This document shows, one piece after another, positions 1 through 8,606 of a DNA stretch of 64,000 bases. Positions within the stretch are counted from its first letter, which is position 1, and each line of letters starts with the position of its first letter. The notes under the pieces were generated by a model, which was not told where the DNA came from, did no database searches, and saw only the letters and a program-made list of their open reading frames with translations. The translations under genes were made by a program, and so were the position numbers. The DNA is from Rhodocyclales bacterium (GTDB taxonomy: Bacteria; Pseudomonadota; Gammaproteobacteria; Burkholderiales; Rhodocyclaceae). The DNA lies in assembly GCA_028292505.1 (NCBI GenBank), contig JAQGMF010000012.1:39435-103434 (forward strand). Direction: 5' to 3'.

Positions 1-39
1 CGCACCGCGCTCGAATACCTACAGACGCTAATGCTGTAA
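1..39 (+). CDS. possible 3' end of a truncated upstream gene
   Basis: Reading frame 1 is open from the window edge and ends at a TAA at 37-39, giving the tail RTALEYLQTLML. It could be the C-terminus of a gene upstream of glucokinase. With only 12 residues, the product cannot be named and the reading could be chance. Confidence 0.25.
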   Translation, partial: RTALEYLQTLML

Positions 40-345
40 CGGCTCGTCGGATCGCTGCGGGCGACATGCTGGGCGTTGCCCAGGATACCGGCGTCCAGAT
101 CCGACCCTCTGCCAACGATTCTTCTGCAAAGGGTGCGCCCCGTCGCACGCAGGATCGTGCTGTGCCGACGTGCATGACATTTGCATTTTTGCCAGCTCTC
201 GCATATTTCACGCTATTGCACAATAATTGTCGCCATGCGCCACGTCCCACCGTGGAGTGATGTGTCGACTGGCTGCGCCATGCCCATGCATAGCAAGCTG
301 CTGTCGATTTGAGCCGTGGCACCAAAGCACTGCGGAGAGACTTCC
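40..345. other. non-coding stretch upstream of glk
   Basis: About 300 bases with no convincing gene. Short open frames here lack family resemblance and good ribosome binding sites. It presumably holds the glk promoter, but no clear -35/-10 pair could be assigned. Confidence 0.5.
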
Positions 346-1314
346 ATGCAACAAGGCATCCATCCCCTGGAAAGCGCCATCGTGGGCGATATCGGCGGCA
401 CCAACGCGCGCTTTGCACGCCTCGCTGCGAACGGCTCACCGCTGCAGATACTGACACTACGCTGCGCCGATTACGCGGGCCCCGCAGAAGCGCTGCAGGC
501 TTATCTGTCACGTACGGAGGGCCCGGCTCCGCAAGCGGCTGCCATCGGCATTGCCAATCCGCTCGATGGCGACCGCGTGCAGATGACCAATCACGCCTGG
601 AATTTCTCCATCGAAGCGATGCGCCAGCAGCTTGGTCTGACGCGTCTGCAGTTTCTCAACGATTTCACCGCCCTCGCACTTTCGCTGCCCTGGCTTGGCG
701 ACGATGATCGCCAACAGATAGGCGGCGGAAGCGCGCGTGCGGATTATGCAATCGGCGTTTTAGGCCCTGGCACCGGCTTGGGCGTTTCCGGCCTGCTGCC
801 AACTCAGAACGGCTACGTACCGATCGAAGGCGAAGGCGGCCACGTAACGTTGGCCGGGCAGAACGACGAAGAGCTCGCCGTCATCGCTGCATTGACGCGT
901 GTTTTCCCGCATGTTTCCGCCGAGCGCGTGCTGTCTGGCCCTGGCATCGAAAATCTGCATAGCGCGCTCGCACAGGTGCGCGATGCACAGGCCCCGCAGC
1001 TCAGCGCGCCGCAAATCACCGCGCATGCCACGCAGGGGGATGACGCCTTGTGCGTCGATACGATGAACATGTTCTGTGCCCTGCTGGGCACGCAGGCCGC
1101 CAATCTCGCCCTGACGCTTGGCGCGCGTGGTGGCGTCTACATCGGCGGCGGTATCGCGCCGCTCTTGGGCGAGTTTTTCGTTCGCTCGCCGTTCCGCAGA
1201 CGCTTTGAGGACAAGGGGCGCTTTTCCGCTTATCTGGCCGATATCCCGACATGGGTTATTACAGCCCCCTATCCAGCGCTGCTGGGTGCTGCGGCGTTTT
1301 TACGCACATCCTGA
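346..1314 (+). CDS. glk: glucokinase (Glk family)
   Basis: Phosphorylates glucose with ATP to glucose 6-phosphate in the cytoplasm. The 322-residue protein has the N-terminal phosphate-binding motif DIGGTNARFA (residue 15 on) of bacterial Glk (hexokinase-like ATPase fold), and later motifs such as GPGTGLG and EGEGGH that fit the family. ATG 346 is chosen because GGAGAG sits at 334-339; an in-frame GTG at 316 would add ten residues without a better site. The usual family length is about 320. The gene stands alone, followed by a hairpin at 1321-1338. Confidence 0.93.
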   Translation: MQQGIHPLESAIVGDIGGTNARFARLAANGSPLQILTLRCADYAGPAEALQAYLSRTEGPAPQAAAIGIANPLDGDRVQMTNHAWNFSIEAMRQQLGLTRLQFLNDFTALALSLPWLGDDDRQQIGGGSARADYAIGVLGPGTGLGVSGLLPTQNGYVPIEGEGGHVTLAGQNDEELAVIAALTRVFPHVSAERVLSGPGIENLHSALAQVRDAQAPQLSAPQITAHATQGDDALCVDTMNMFCALLGTQAANLALTLGARGGVYIGGGIAPLLGEFFVRSPFRRRFEDKGRFSAYLADIPTWVITAPYPALLGAAAFLRTS

Positions 1315-1320
1315 TTCAAC

Positions 1321-1338
1321 ATCCTGATTCGTCAGGAT
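1321..1338 (+). terminator. UUCG-capped hairpin after glk
   Basis: ATCCTGA and TCAGGAT form a perfect 7-bp stem closed by a TTCG tetraloop, seven bases after the glk stop. The T tract behind it is poor (CGCTTTGTG), so it may be a weak terminator or an mRNA 3' stabiliser. The left arm partly repeats the end of glk (CATCCTGATTC occurs twice in a row). Confidence 0.5.
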
Positions 1339-1430
1339 CGCTTTGTGCCCTCGATGACCCCGAGGTGTTTCCACTCGCGGTTTGATCTGCGATCACTCAC
1401 TGAATGTGATACAGGGCAATATTCTTTCGG

Positions 1431-1461
1431 CATAACGAGGCTTTTCTAGAAACTCGTTATG
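1431..1461. promoter_or_regulatory. 9-bp inverted repeat, operator-like, upstream of dctP
   Basis: CATAACGAG (1431-1439) is perfectly mirrored by CTCGTTATG (1453-1461), and the 13-base spacer contains the 10-base palindrome TTTCTAGAAA (1443-1452). It lies 130-160 bases upstream of the dctP start, in a region with no gene. The symmetry suggests a binding site for a dimeric regulator of the TRAP operon; the regulator is unknown. Confidence 0.5.
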
Positions 1462-1591
1462 ACACAAGGGAAAACCCCTAGCGGAATATTTAGCCGAAGC
1501 CCTTACCCTCTATGCCAGTCGTCAAAAGCCAAACCGGCAACCATCTGCTTTTTCATTCCGTTCCTTCATCGCGCAACACCCGGAGAAAGTC

Positions 1592-2569
1592 ATGAAAAAA
1601 CGCGTACTTCTATTGCTGATAGCGCTGGGCTCATCCCCGGCGTTTTCGGCTGTTGAACTGAAGCTGGGCCATTTCGCCGCAGACGGCACGCCCAATGCGA
1701 TTGCCGCCCTGCAGTTCAAGGCCAACGTTGAAAAACGCACCAATGGCGAAGTGAAGATCAACGTGTTCGGCAACAATGCATTGGGCAGCCCACCTGAAGT
1801 GCTGGAGCAAGTCATGCTGGGCGCGGTGGACATGAGCCTGTCCGGTCAGGATCAGCTCGCCAAGCACTTTCCTTTCTACGACGTGATCAGTACGCCGTTC
1901 GCATTCACGGACTATGCGATGGCCGACAAGATCATCGATGGCGACTTCAAGGCCTGGGCCGAGCCGGAGCTTGCCAAAAAGGGATTGGTGCACCTGTCCG
2001 ATTGGGAGTGGGGCTTTCGTCAGCTCACCAATTCCAAGAAGCCGGTCAACATCCCTGCAGACATGAAAGGCATGAAGATCCGCACGCCACCGGCATTCGC
2101 TTACCAGGCCTTCGTCGAAGCGGCGGGCGGCAATGCAGTGACAATCGCCTTCCCGGAACTCGTCATGGCCATGAAGCAAGGCGTGGTGGATGGGCAGGAG
2201 AATCCGGTCGGCACCATCTACGCGCTCAAGCTCTACGAGACGCAGAAGTACATGACCATCCTCAACTACACCTACAGCTCCATGGTTCACGTCGTGAACA
2301 AGAACAGCTGGGCCAAGCTCACGCCGGCGCAACAAAAGATCGTGCAGGAAGAGTCAGCCGCGGCAGCAAAGTTCGCGCGTAAAACCGTGCGCGATGAAGA
2401 GGCCGTTCAGCTCAAGGATCTCGAAACGACCAAGGGTATTGTCGTGAGCCGCCCCGACCTCGCCCCATGGAAAGCTGCGATGGGGCCGGCCTGGGACAAG
2501 GTGAAAGCCAAGGTAGGTCCTGAAAACTTCACCCGCTTCATGGGCATGGTCGACAAGAACAGCAAATAG
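1592..2569 (+). CDS. dctP: TRAP transporter substrate-binding protein (DctP family)
   Basis: Periplasmic receptor of a tripartite ATP-independent transporter that takes up organic acids, typically C4-dicarboxylates. 325 residues with a signal peptide (about residues 1-20, ending AFSA). Family features include LKLGHFAADGTPN near the N-terminus, the KGMKIRTP segment carrying the conserved carboxylate-binding arginine, and the VDGQENP motif. GGAG at 1582-1585 supports ATG 1592. It is the first gene of a dctP-dctM-dctQ operon. The actual substrate cannot be read from the sequence. Confidence 0.93.
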   Translation: MKKRVLLLLIALGSSPAFSAVELKLGHFAADGTPNAIAALQFKANVEKRTNGEVKINVFGNNALGSPPEVLEQVMLGAVDMSLSGQDQLAKHFPFYDVISTPFAFTDYAMADKIIDGDFKAWAEPELAKKGLVHLSDWEWGFRQLTNSKKPVNIPADMKGMKIRTPPAFAYQAFVEAAGGNAVTIAFPELVMAMKQGVVDGQENPVGTIYALKLYETQKYMTILNYTYSSMVHVVNKNSWAKLTPAQQKIVQEESAAAAKFARKTVRDEEAVQLKDLETTKGIVVSRPDLAPWKAAMGPAWDKVKAKVGPENFTRFMGMVDKNSK

Positions 2570-2691
2570 CCAAGTCGATGGCGGGATGCTCGCGAGGGCG
2601 CCCCGCTTCTTTGTTCCGGGCCATAAGGCCATGTCTTTTTATTCCATGACCACCCAGCGCGTGCCACGCGCCTGCGGGGAGCCTTGCGCTG

Positions 2692-3978
2692 ATGCTGACC
2701 TTATCCATTTTTGCCGTACTGCTGCTCCTGCTGATGATCGACGTACCCATCGCGGTCGCCATCGGTCTGACCGCCATCGCCTTCTTCGTGGGCATGGGGC
2801 AAAGCAACTTCCTCATGATGCTGCCGCAGCGCATGTATTCAGGCACCACCGGCTTTACCTTACTGGCCATCCCCTTCTTCATTCTCGCCGGCAATCTGAT
2901 GAATACCGGTGGCATAACGAAGCGCATCTTCCGGTTCGCCGGCGCGCTGGTCGGGCACGTCCCCGGCGGGCTCGGCCAGGTAAGCGTGATCTCGTCGATG
3001 ATCTTTTCCGGCATGTCTGGCTCGGCTGTCGCCGATGCAGCGGGCCTCGGACAGATCCAGCATCGCGCCATGGTGGACGCTGGCTACAAGCCTGCCATCT
3101 CGGCCGCCATCGTGGCCAGTGCATCCACCATCGGCCCGGTGATTCCGCCATCGATTCCCTTCGTACTGTATGGCGCGATTACCTCTGTTTCAGTCAGCCG
3201 CTTGTTCCTTGCCGGTGCGATACCCGGCGTGCTGATGGGCATCGCCATGATGATAGGCATCTGGATGATGGCCGGCCCGCGTGGCTTGCCCAGCAGCCCG
3301 CGCGCTCATCTGCGCGAGATCACCGCAAGCTTCATCGCCGCCTTTTTCCCGCTGCTGGCGCCCGTCATCATTATCGGCGGCATCACCACCGGCTTCTTTA
3401 CGGCCACTGAAGCCTCAGTCATTGCAGCGCTGTATGCCTTGCTGCTCGGCTTTGCCTATCGCGATCTCAAGCTCAAGGATCTGCCGTCCATCCTGTTCGC
3501 GTCGCTCAAGCAAACCTGCGGCCTGATGTTCATCATTGCCACGGCCAATTTTTTCGGCTGGTTCACGATTTTCGAACGCATCCCCGATGCACTCATCATG
3601 CAATTGACGGCGTTGGGAGCCTCGCCTGCTGCCTTCCTGTGGATCGTCATTGCCATCATTCTGGTGCTCGGCTGCTTCCTGGATGGCAATGCGATCTTCC
3701 TGATCACACTGCCGATCTTCATGAAACTGTGCCCGGCTTATGGCATTGACATGGTGAATTTCGGCGTCGTGATGACCTTGCTGATCATGATAGGCAACCT
3801 CACACCGCCGGTGGGCATGTGCCTGTTTGCGGTCGACAGCTTTGCAAAGGTAGGCGTATGGAAACTCGCCTGGGAGTGCTTGCCTTATCTCGTCGCCATT
3901 CTCGTGGTCACCGTCCTCTGCGCCTTCGTGCCAGAGATCTCGCTATGGCTGCCGAATCTCATGATGGGCAAAGGCTAG
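2692..3978 (+). CDS. dctM: TRAP transporter large permease (DctM family)
   Basis: Inner-membrane subunit with the ion-coupled translocation path of the TRAP system. 428 residues, almost entirely hydrophobic, with about a dozen predicted membrane segments. Typical DctM signatures include MSGSAVADAAGLGQ, ASASTIGPVIPPSIP and NLTPPVGMCLF. Length is normal for the family. It starts 122 bases after dctP, and the dctQ start follows 8 bases after its stop. The P-M-Q order differs from the more common P-Q-M. Confidence 0.95.
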   Translation: MLTLSIFAVLLLLLMIDVPIAVAIGLTAIAFFVGMGQSNFLMMLPQRMYSGTTGFTLLAIPFFILAGNLMNTGGITKRIFRFAGALVGHVPGGLGQVSVISSMIFSGMSGSAVADAAGLGQIQHRAMVDAGYKPAISAAIVASASTIGPVIPPSIPFVLYGAITSVSVSRLFLAGAIPGVLMGIAMMIGIWMMAGPRGLPSSPRAHLREITASFIAAFFPLLAPVIIIGGITTGFFTATEASVIAALYALLLGFAYRDLKLKDLPSILFASLKQTCGLMFIIATANFFGWFTIFERIPDALIMQLTALGASPAAFLWIVIAIILVLGCFLDGNAIFLITLPIFMKLCPAYGIDMVNFGVVMTLLIMIGNLTPPVGMCLFAVDSFAKVGVWKLAWECLPYLVAILVVTVLCAFVPEISLWLPNLMMGKG

Positions 3979-3986
3979 GAACAATC

Positions 3987-4526
3987 ATGAAAAATTCAAT
4001 CATTCGCGCCCTCAATCGTTTCGACCGCGCACTGACGCTGGCGCTCGAATGGATATGCATCGCCCTGTTCGCGTCGATTACGCTGATCCTGTCACTCAAT
4101 ATCTTCATCCGTTTCGTGCCGCTGATGTCCATGCACTGGTTCGATGAAATACTGGAGTTGCTGTATGGAGCGCTGATTTTCTACGGCGCCGCTGCAGTAT
4201 GGGTCACGCATAGTCACTTCAGCGTCGGCGACTGGATTTCCAAATATCTCAAGAGCGTGCGTGCGCGTTTCGCCTACCGCCTCATTGTCGAACTGTTTTC
4301 GCTGTTGTTCGCAGTGGTGTTCTTCAAATATGCATTTGACATTACATTGCAAACCGAAGAGCAAACGACTGCATTCGCCATGTCGAAGAAATGGCTCTAT
4401 GCCTGCATGCCGATTACCGGCGGCATCATGGTTCTGTATAGTTTGAAAAACATGTATCTGGAGCTGGCGAAAATCGCGAACCCGGCGCTAGACATCGACC
4501 TTGGACGCGAAGACCTCAATCACTGA
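3987..4526 (+). CDS. dctQ: TRAP transporter small permease (DctQ family)
   Basis: Four-helix membrane subunit that joins DctM in the TRAP translocon. 179 residues with hydrophobic segments near 20-40, 52-72, 95-115 and 140-160, and the family-typical SMHWFDEILELLYGALIF and WVTHSHFSVGDW patterns. ATG 3987 has AGGA at 3977-3980; the frame is open further upstream into dctM, but that extension is an overlap artefact. Last gene of the operon; it converges on the hybrid kinase at 4574. Confidence 0.93.
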   Translation: MKNSIIRALNRFDRALTLALEWICIALFASITLILSLNIFIRFVPLMSMHWFDEILELLYGALIFYGAAAVWVTHSHFSVGDWISKYLKSVRARFAYRLIVELFSLLFAVVFFKYAFDITLQTEEQTTAFAMSKKWLYACMPITGGIMVLYSLKNMYLELAKIANPALDIDLGREDLNH

Positions 4527-4573
4527 GCGACGTCAGCGCACGCAGCGGTGACGCCCGATGCCGTCCGCCTCCA

Positions 4574-6496
4574 TCAAAGCTGCCCGCGTCGTTCGCGTCC
4601 CTGGATCAGCATCGCCTGTATCTGTGCGTAATCGACCGGCTTGACCAGGTGATAGTCAAATCCGGCTTGGGCCGCATGATGCCGGTCGCTCTGCTGCCCC
4701 CAGCCCGTCACTGCAATGATGACGCAGTCTTTCATCTGCGGCCTGCGCCGCAATTGCTGCGCCAGGCTGTAGCCATTCATGCCCGGCAGACCAATGTCGA
4801 GAAAAGCGAAGTCGGGCACGAAAGAATCGCTTTTCACCAGCGCCTCGGCCGCGTCGAAAGCCACCGCCACCTCATGCCCATCGAGCTGCAGCAACTGCTC
4901 CATGCTGGTTACGAAATCGCGGTTGTCATCGGTAAGCAAGATGCGCAAGCGGCCAGCAGCAGGAATGACTTCGGCATATGATGGAGCGCCGGGTTTACCT
5001 GCGGCGCGCACCAGTGGCGAGTTGGCGAGTGCAACCGGACGCGCGAGCGGCAGACGTACCGTGAACGCACTACCCCGTCCATCGCCTTCGCTACTCGCCG
5101 AGAGATTGCCACCATGCAGCTCGACGAGGCGGCGCGCCAGAGACAGGCCCACGCCCAGGCCCCCATGCGAGCGTTCGATGGAATGATCTGCCTGCTCGAA
5201 CATACCGAAAATGGAAGCCAGCACATCCGGTGAAATGCCAATGCCATTATCGGCAATGGTGATGACGGCCTCGCTGCCCTCCAGCCGCGCCACAAAGGCC
5301 AGACGACCGTTATCGGGCGTGAATTTGATGGCGTTGTTGAGCAGATTCGAAAATATTTGCGCCAGTCGCACCGGGTCTGCATCGAGGTAGACCGGCTCGG
5401 GCGGCATGTTGCACGCCAGTTGATGTCGACGCGCAGCCACCAGCGGCGCAACCGTTTCCATCGCCGTGCGCATGACCGTCTGCAAGGCAATCACTTCGGT
5501 ATGCACAATGAGTTTTCCGGTCGTGATGCGCGACACATCGAGCAGATCATCCACCAGGCGCACCATCTGATTGAGCTGTCTTGCCATGATGCCCAGGGCA
5601 GGCTTGTTCGCGTCGCCCGACAGTCGCAGGATCTCCAGCGAGGTCTGCAAAGGCGCCAAGGGGTTGCGCAACTCGTGCGCGAGGGTGGCGAGGAACTCAT
5701 CCTTGTTGCGATCCGCTTCGCGCAGGGCCTCCTCGGCTGCGCGACGCTCGCTCATCTCGTGCACCAGGCTGGCATTGGATGACTCCAGCGCCTGCGCACG
5801 CCGCCCAACCTCGCCGAGCATTTCGTTGAAAGCGTCGACGAGCACGCCGACTTCGTCCTGCGTCGTCTTGACAACGCGTTGCGAAAAATCGCGCTGTGTC
5901 ACCACGTGCCGTGCTACGTCGGCCACCGCCAGGATCGGGCCGATGATGGCCGCTTGCAAACGCGTCGACACGATGGCGGCCACGACAAGGGCAACGCACA
6001 TGACACCGAGCAGTATCTGCAGGTAGGTGAACAAGCGCGTATAGAGCCGGTATTGTGCCTCGATGAAAACGGTGCCGACCTCTTCGTTGTTTTCAAAAAT
6101 GCGATGAAAGAGACGGACTCGCCCTCCCCCGACGGTGAACCCTTCGGCACCGGGCCTAGCCGGCAGGCTTGCCTCGGTCGCCTCGCCCTGCAGGTAAGAA
6201 GCGAAACGCTTACCGTCGGCACGGTAGAGCGCGGCGGCCTCGATCAGCGGGCGAACCTGCAGCAAATCCAGGTTCTGCTGCGCAATCTTTTTGTCATCAA
6301 AGGCCAGTGCGGCGACACTGGCCCGCCCAACGACCTCTGCCTGCGTAATGAGATCACGCACGACGTTTTCGCGGAAATTGCCGAGGTCATATACCACCAT
6401 GGCGATGCCGCTCACCAACAGGGCCGTGAAGGTCGTGGCGAGCACGATGAACATCAGCTTGTGACGGATGGAACGAGCAAGCGAAAACCCCATCAT
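4574..6496 (-). CDS. hybrid histidine kinase with CHASE8-like periplasmic domain, HAMP and REC
   Basis: Membrane sensor kinase, 640 residues. Order: TM about 13-35; periplasmic domain to about 145 resembling CHASE8 of YfiN/TpbB (ASVAALAFDD, VRPLIEAAALYRADG); TM about 152-175; HAMP; coiled coil; HisKA with phospho-accepting His near 274 in LAHELRNP; HATPase with the N box NNAIKF and GVGLSLARRL; C-terminal REC with acceptor Asp near 567 in FLDIGLPG and Lys in VKPVD. Its ATG overlaps the yfiR-like gene by 4 bases, so the two are coupled. In YfiN the same sensor part drives a GGDEF domain; here the output is a phosphotransfer module. Confidence 0.92.
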   Translation of the reverse strand: MMGFSLARSIRHKLMFIVLATTFTALLVSGIAMVVYDLGNFRENVVRDLITQAEVVGRASVAALAFDDKKIAQQNLDLLQVRPLIEAAALYRADGKRFASYLQGEATEASLPARPGAEGFTVGGGRVRLFHRIFENNEEVGTVFIEAQYRLYTRLFTYLQILLGVMCVALVVAAIVSTRLQAAIIGPILAVADVARHVVTQRDFSQRVVKTTQDEVGVLVDAFNEMLGEVGRRAQALESSNASLVHEMSERRAAEEALREADRNKDEFLATLAHELRNPLAPLQTSLEILRLSGDANKPALGIMARQLNQMVRLVDDLLDVSRITTGKLIVHTEVIALQTVMRTAMETVAPLVAARRHQLACNMPPEPVYLDADPVRLAQIFSNLLNNAIKFTPDNGRLAFVARLEGSEAVITIADNGIGISPDVLASIFGMFEQADHSIERSHGGLGVGLSLARRLVELHGGNLSASSEGDGRGSAFTVRLPLARPVALANSPLVRAAGKPGAPSYAEVIPAAGRLRILLTDDNRDFVTSMEQLLQLDGHEVAVAFDAAEALVKSDSFVPDFAFLDIGLPGMNGYSLAQQLRRRPQMKDCVIIAVTGWGQQSDRHHAAQAGFDYHLVKPVDYAQIQAMLIQGRERRGQL

Positions 6497-7095
6497 TTGG
6501 CTCCCGATTTGACGCGGTGGGCGACGGTGAGCAGGCGCGAGCTGAGCGTTAGCCGGCTCAGCTGCGCCGCCTCCATGGAAACATCGAAACGCACGCGACC
6601 TTCATCAAACAGAAAATTTATGACATAGCCATAGTCTATGCCATCAGCCGCTTCGCTGACAGTCAGTATCGATAGCTGTTGCGCCCGCTGGGCGAGACTG
6701 TCGAGCTTCACGTTATCGCTGCGGCCAATGTAGAGCGCCTGCAGACCCTCCAGCGACTCGCCATAGCTCATACTGCGAATGACAACGGGATGACCTTGCA
6801 CCGCGCGGCCGGGCACGATCTGTTGCAGGCGTGCCGCCACCTCGTCGGCACCGACCACGCCGAATGCAAGCGGCGCCGTGGGGCTCGCAAAGGCGCCTGG
6901 TGGCCACTGGACGAAGTCGAGAAATTTGTAGAGGAAAGCAGCTTCGATCTCGCTTTCAGGATGCTCGATGCGTTCTTCGGCAGCACTCGCCACCAGATTC
7001 GAAATGCATAACAGCAACGCCAGCAACGCGCGCGCTGGAACAGCGCCGGAGCGCGGCAGATGCCAGGAGAGAGGATTTAGAGTCAGGGTTTCCAC
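6493..7095 (-). CDS. YfiR family periplasmic protein
   Basis: 200 residues with an N-terminal hydrophobic export signal (about 19-40) followed by a YfiR/DUF4154 domain: EAAFLYKFLDFVQWP, FGVVGADEVAARLQ, the IGRSDN-type segment, ILTVSEA and the C-terminal NFLFDEGRVRFDVSMEAA. In Pseudomonas YfiR binds and represses the CHASE8 protein YfiN. Here the gene overlaps a CHASE8-like histidine kinase by 4 bases, so it is probably the periplasmic partner of that kinase. The start at 7095 is a GTG without a strong ribosome binding site and is uncertain. Confidence 0.88.
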   Translation of the reverse strand: METLTLNPLSWHLPRSGAVPARALLALLLCISNLVASAAEERIEHPESEIEAAFLYKFLDFVQWPPGAFASPTAPLAFGVVGADEVAARLQQIVPGRAVQGHPVVIRSMSYGESLEGLQALYIGRSDNVKLDSLAQRAQQLSILTVSEAADGIDYGYVINFLFDEGRVRFDVSMEAAQLSRLTLSSRLLTVAHRVKSGAK

Positions 7096-7292
7096 AGCGC
7101 TGTCGAGATCGTGGTGTGTCCATACCCACTTGATGCTACACCCACGCCCCGTTTGGTGGAGACGACAAGCTGCGTGGCCCGCCGAGAGGCAGGCAGGCTA
7201 CTTGTGTTGGCACTCTTTGCGGAAAGGTTCTGGCTACTGAAATCACGCGTCATTCGCTCCATTCCGACGAGTATAAATATTACATACGCATA

Positions 7293-8399
7293 CTACGGCG
7301 CGATGTGTTCCGCCATGATTCTGCGGTAAAACTCGTGAAAGTGCTGCATGCCGTCTTCCATCGGCGATTGGTACGGTCCCCATTCGTTACGACCTTCCTT
7401 ATACAGGGCCAAGCGACCACGATCCATGCGCTCGGCGATCTCGTCGTCTTCGATGGCGGTTTCCATGTAGGCGGCACGCTCGGCTTCGATGAACTCCGGC
7501 TCGAAAGCGGCGATCTCCTCAGGGTAGTAGAACTCGACGACGTTGAGCGTCTTGTCCACGCCCTGCGGCACGAGGTGGCTGACCACCAGCACATGCGGGT
7601 ACCACTCGACCATGATGTTCGGGAAATACGTCAGCCAGATTGCACCGTGCGGCGGCACCCCGCCCTGGTAGTAATCGCACACCGCTTTGTGCCAGCGCTC
7701 GTAAGCCGGACTGCCAGCTTTGGCCAGATCGGTGATGCCGACGCGCTGTACGGAGTACCAGTCGTCGAATTGCCAGGTCAGATCATCACAGGTGACGAAG
7801 TTGCCGAGGCCCGGATGGAACGGCGCGACGTGGTAATCCTCCAGATAGACCTCGATGAAGGTCTTCCAGTTGTAGTTGCAGACGTGATGCTCGACGTGAT
7901 GCAGGACATAGCCACTGAAGTCGAGTTCGCTGGCAACCTGCATGCCAGCCAGATCGGCATTGGCCGAACGCGGACCCTTGAACAGCAGGCCGTTCCAGGA
8001 TTCCAGTTTCTGACGCTCAAGGTTGAGGCAGGGATTGTCCGGAAATTGCGGTGCGCCAATGAGCTCGCCATCCGTCTTGTAGGTCCAGCGATGAATCGGG
8101 CACACGATGTTGCGCGCCTGACCGCGTCCTTCCAGCATGATGGCCTGACGATGACGGCAGATATTCGACATGAGATGCACGCCATCGTCGTTGTGCATGA
8201 GTATTCTGGCGTGATCCATCCAGGCCAGCGACTGGTAATCGCGAAGCTCCGGCACCATGAGTTCGTGGCCGACGTAGCCCGGCCCAGCATCGAAAAGAAG
8301 GCGCTTCTCCAGCTCGAAAACTTTTGCGTCGAAATAGGCGGCAACCGGCAATTGCGACACGGCCGGTGCAAGTTGAGAACGTGAAGCGCTGTGGGACAT
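7293..8399 (-). CDS. Rieske non-heme iron oxygenase, alpha subunit
   Basis: Aromatic-ring-hydroxylating-type dioxygenase large subunit, 368 residues. Rieske [2Fe-2S] ligands Cys81-x-His83 and Cys100-x2-His103 (CRHR, CPIH) are present. The mononuclear iron site shows NWKTFIEVYLEDYH with His190 and His195, and a downstream acidic residue in PMEDGMQH. No beta subunit, ferredoxin or reductase gene lies nearby, so the substrate and electron donor are unknown; it could be a ring hydroxylase or a demethylase-type enzyme. GGAGG ten bases before the ATG at 8399 supports the start. Two near-identical 16-base repeats lie just upstream. Confidence 0.92.
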   Translation of the reverse strand: MSHSASRSQLAPAVSQLPVAAYFDAKVFELEKRLLFDAGPGYVGHELMVPELRDYQSLAWMDHARILMHNDDGVHLMSNICRHRQAIMLEGRGQARNIVCPIHRWTYKTDGELIGAPQFPDNPCLNLERQKLESWNGLLFKGPRSANADLAGMQVASELDFSGYVLHHVEHHVCNYNWKTFIEVYLEDYHVAPFHPGLGNFVTCDDLTWQFDDWYSVQRVGITDLAKAGSPAYERWHKAVCDYYQGGVPPHGAIWLTYFPNIMVEWYPHVLVVSHLVPQGVDKTLNVVEFYYPEEIAAFEPEFIEAERAAYMETAIEDDEIAERMDRGRLALYKEGRNEWGPYQSPMEDGMQHFHEFYRRIMAEHIAP

Positions 8400-8426
8400 C
8401 CGCTAAAACCTCCGGGGCCTCTTATC

Positions 8427-8459
8427 GCGTAAGACAAAACAGCGCATAAGACAAGACAG
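8427..8459. promoter_or_regulatory. tandem 16-base operator-like repeats upstream of the Rieske gene
   Basis: GCGTAAGACAAAACAG (8427-8442) and GCATAAGACAAGACAG (8444-8459) match at 14 of 16 positions with a 17-base period. They lie 28-60 bases upstream of the Rieske gene start, where a promoter is expected. On the minus strand a weak TTGGAG-17-TCTTAT pair overlaps them. They probably bind a regulator; identity unknown. Confidence 0.45.
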
Positions 8460-8523
8460 GAAGGCCTGCTCCAATATCCTTATCAATGCGCAAGGATGCT
8501 GGGAACAGGCCCGAACAATAAAT

Positions 8524-8529
8524 TATAAT
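8524..8529 (+). promoter_or_regulatory. putative -10 element for xseB-ispA-dxs
   Basis: A perfect TATAAT lies 78 bases upstream of xseB in the divergent intergenic region. No good -35 is found 16-18 bases upstream, so this promoter would need an activator or an extended -10. Low certainty. Confidence 0.35.
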
Positions 8530-8606
8530 CTGTGGTCTTCCCCAAGGTAAGCGTGGTGCGCCGGATTTGCCGGAATACCTCGCCCAGCCGCAATGAAAGT
8601 CCGTGC

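Noticed and set aside
1540..1560. sigma-54 promoter upstream of dctP
   Set aside because: GG and GC occur (GGCAACCATCTGC), but their spacing is one base short of the required GG-N10-GC.
1631..2335. 234-residue open frame antisense to dctP
   Set aside because: Shadow of the TRAP receptor gene; no family features and no plausible start site.
7305..8384. 359-residue open frame on the plus strand across the Rieske gene
   Set aside because: It is antisense to a clearly conserved Rieske oxygenase and has no recognisable domain; a high-GC shadow frame.
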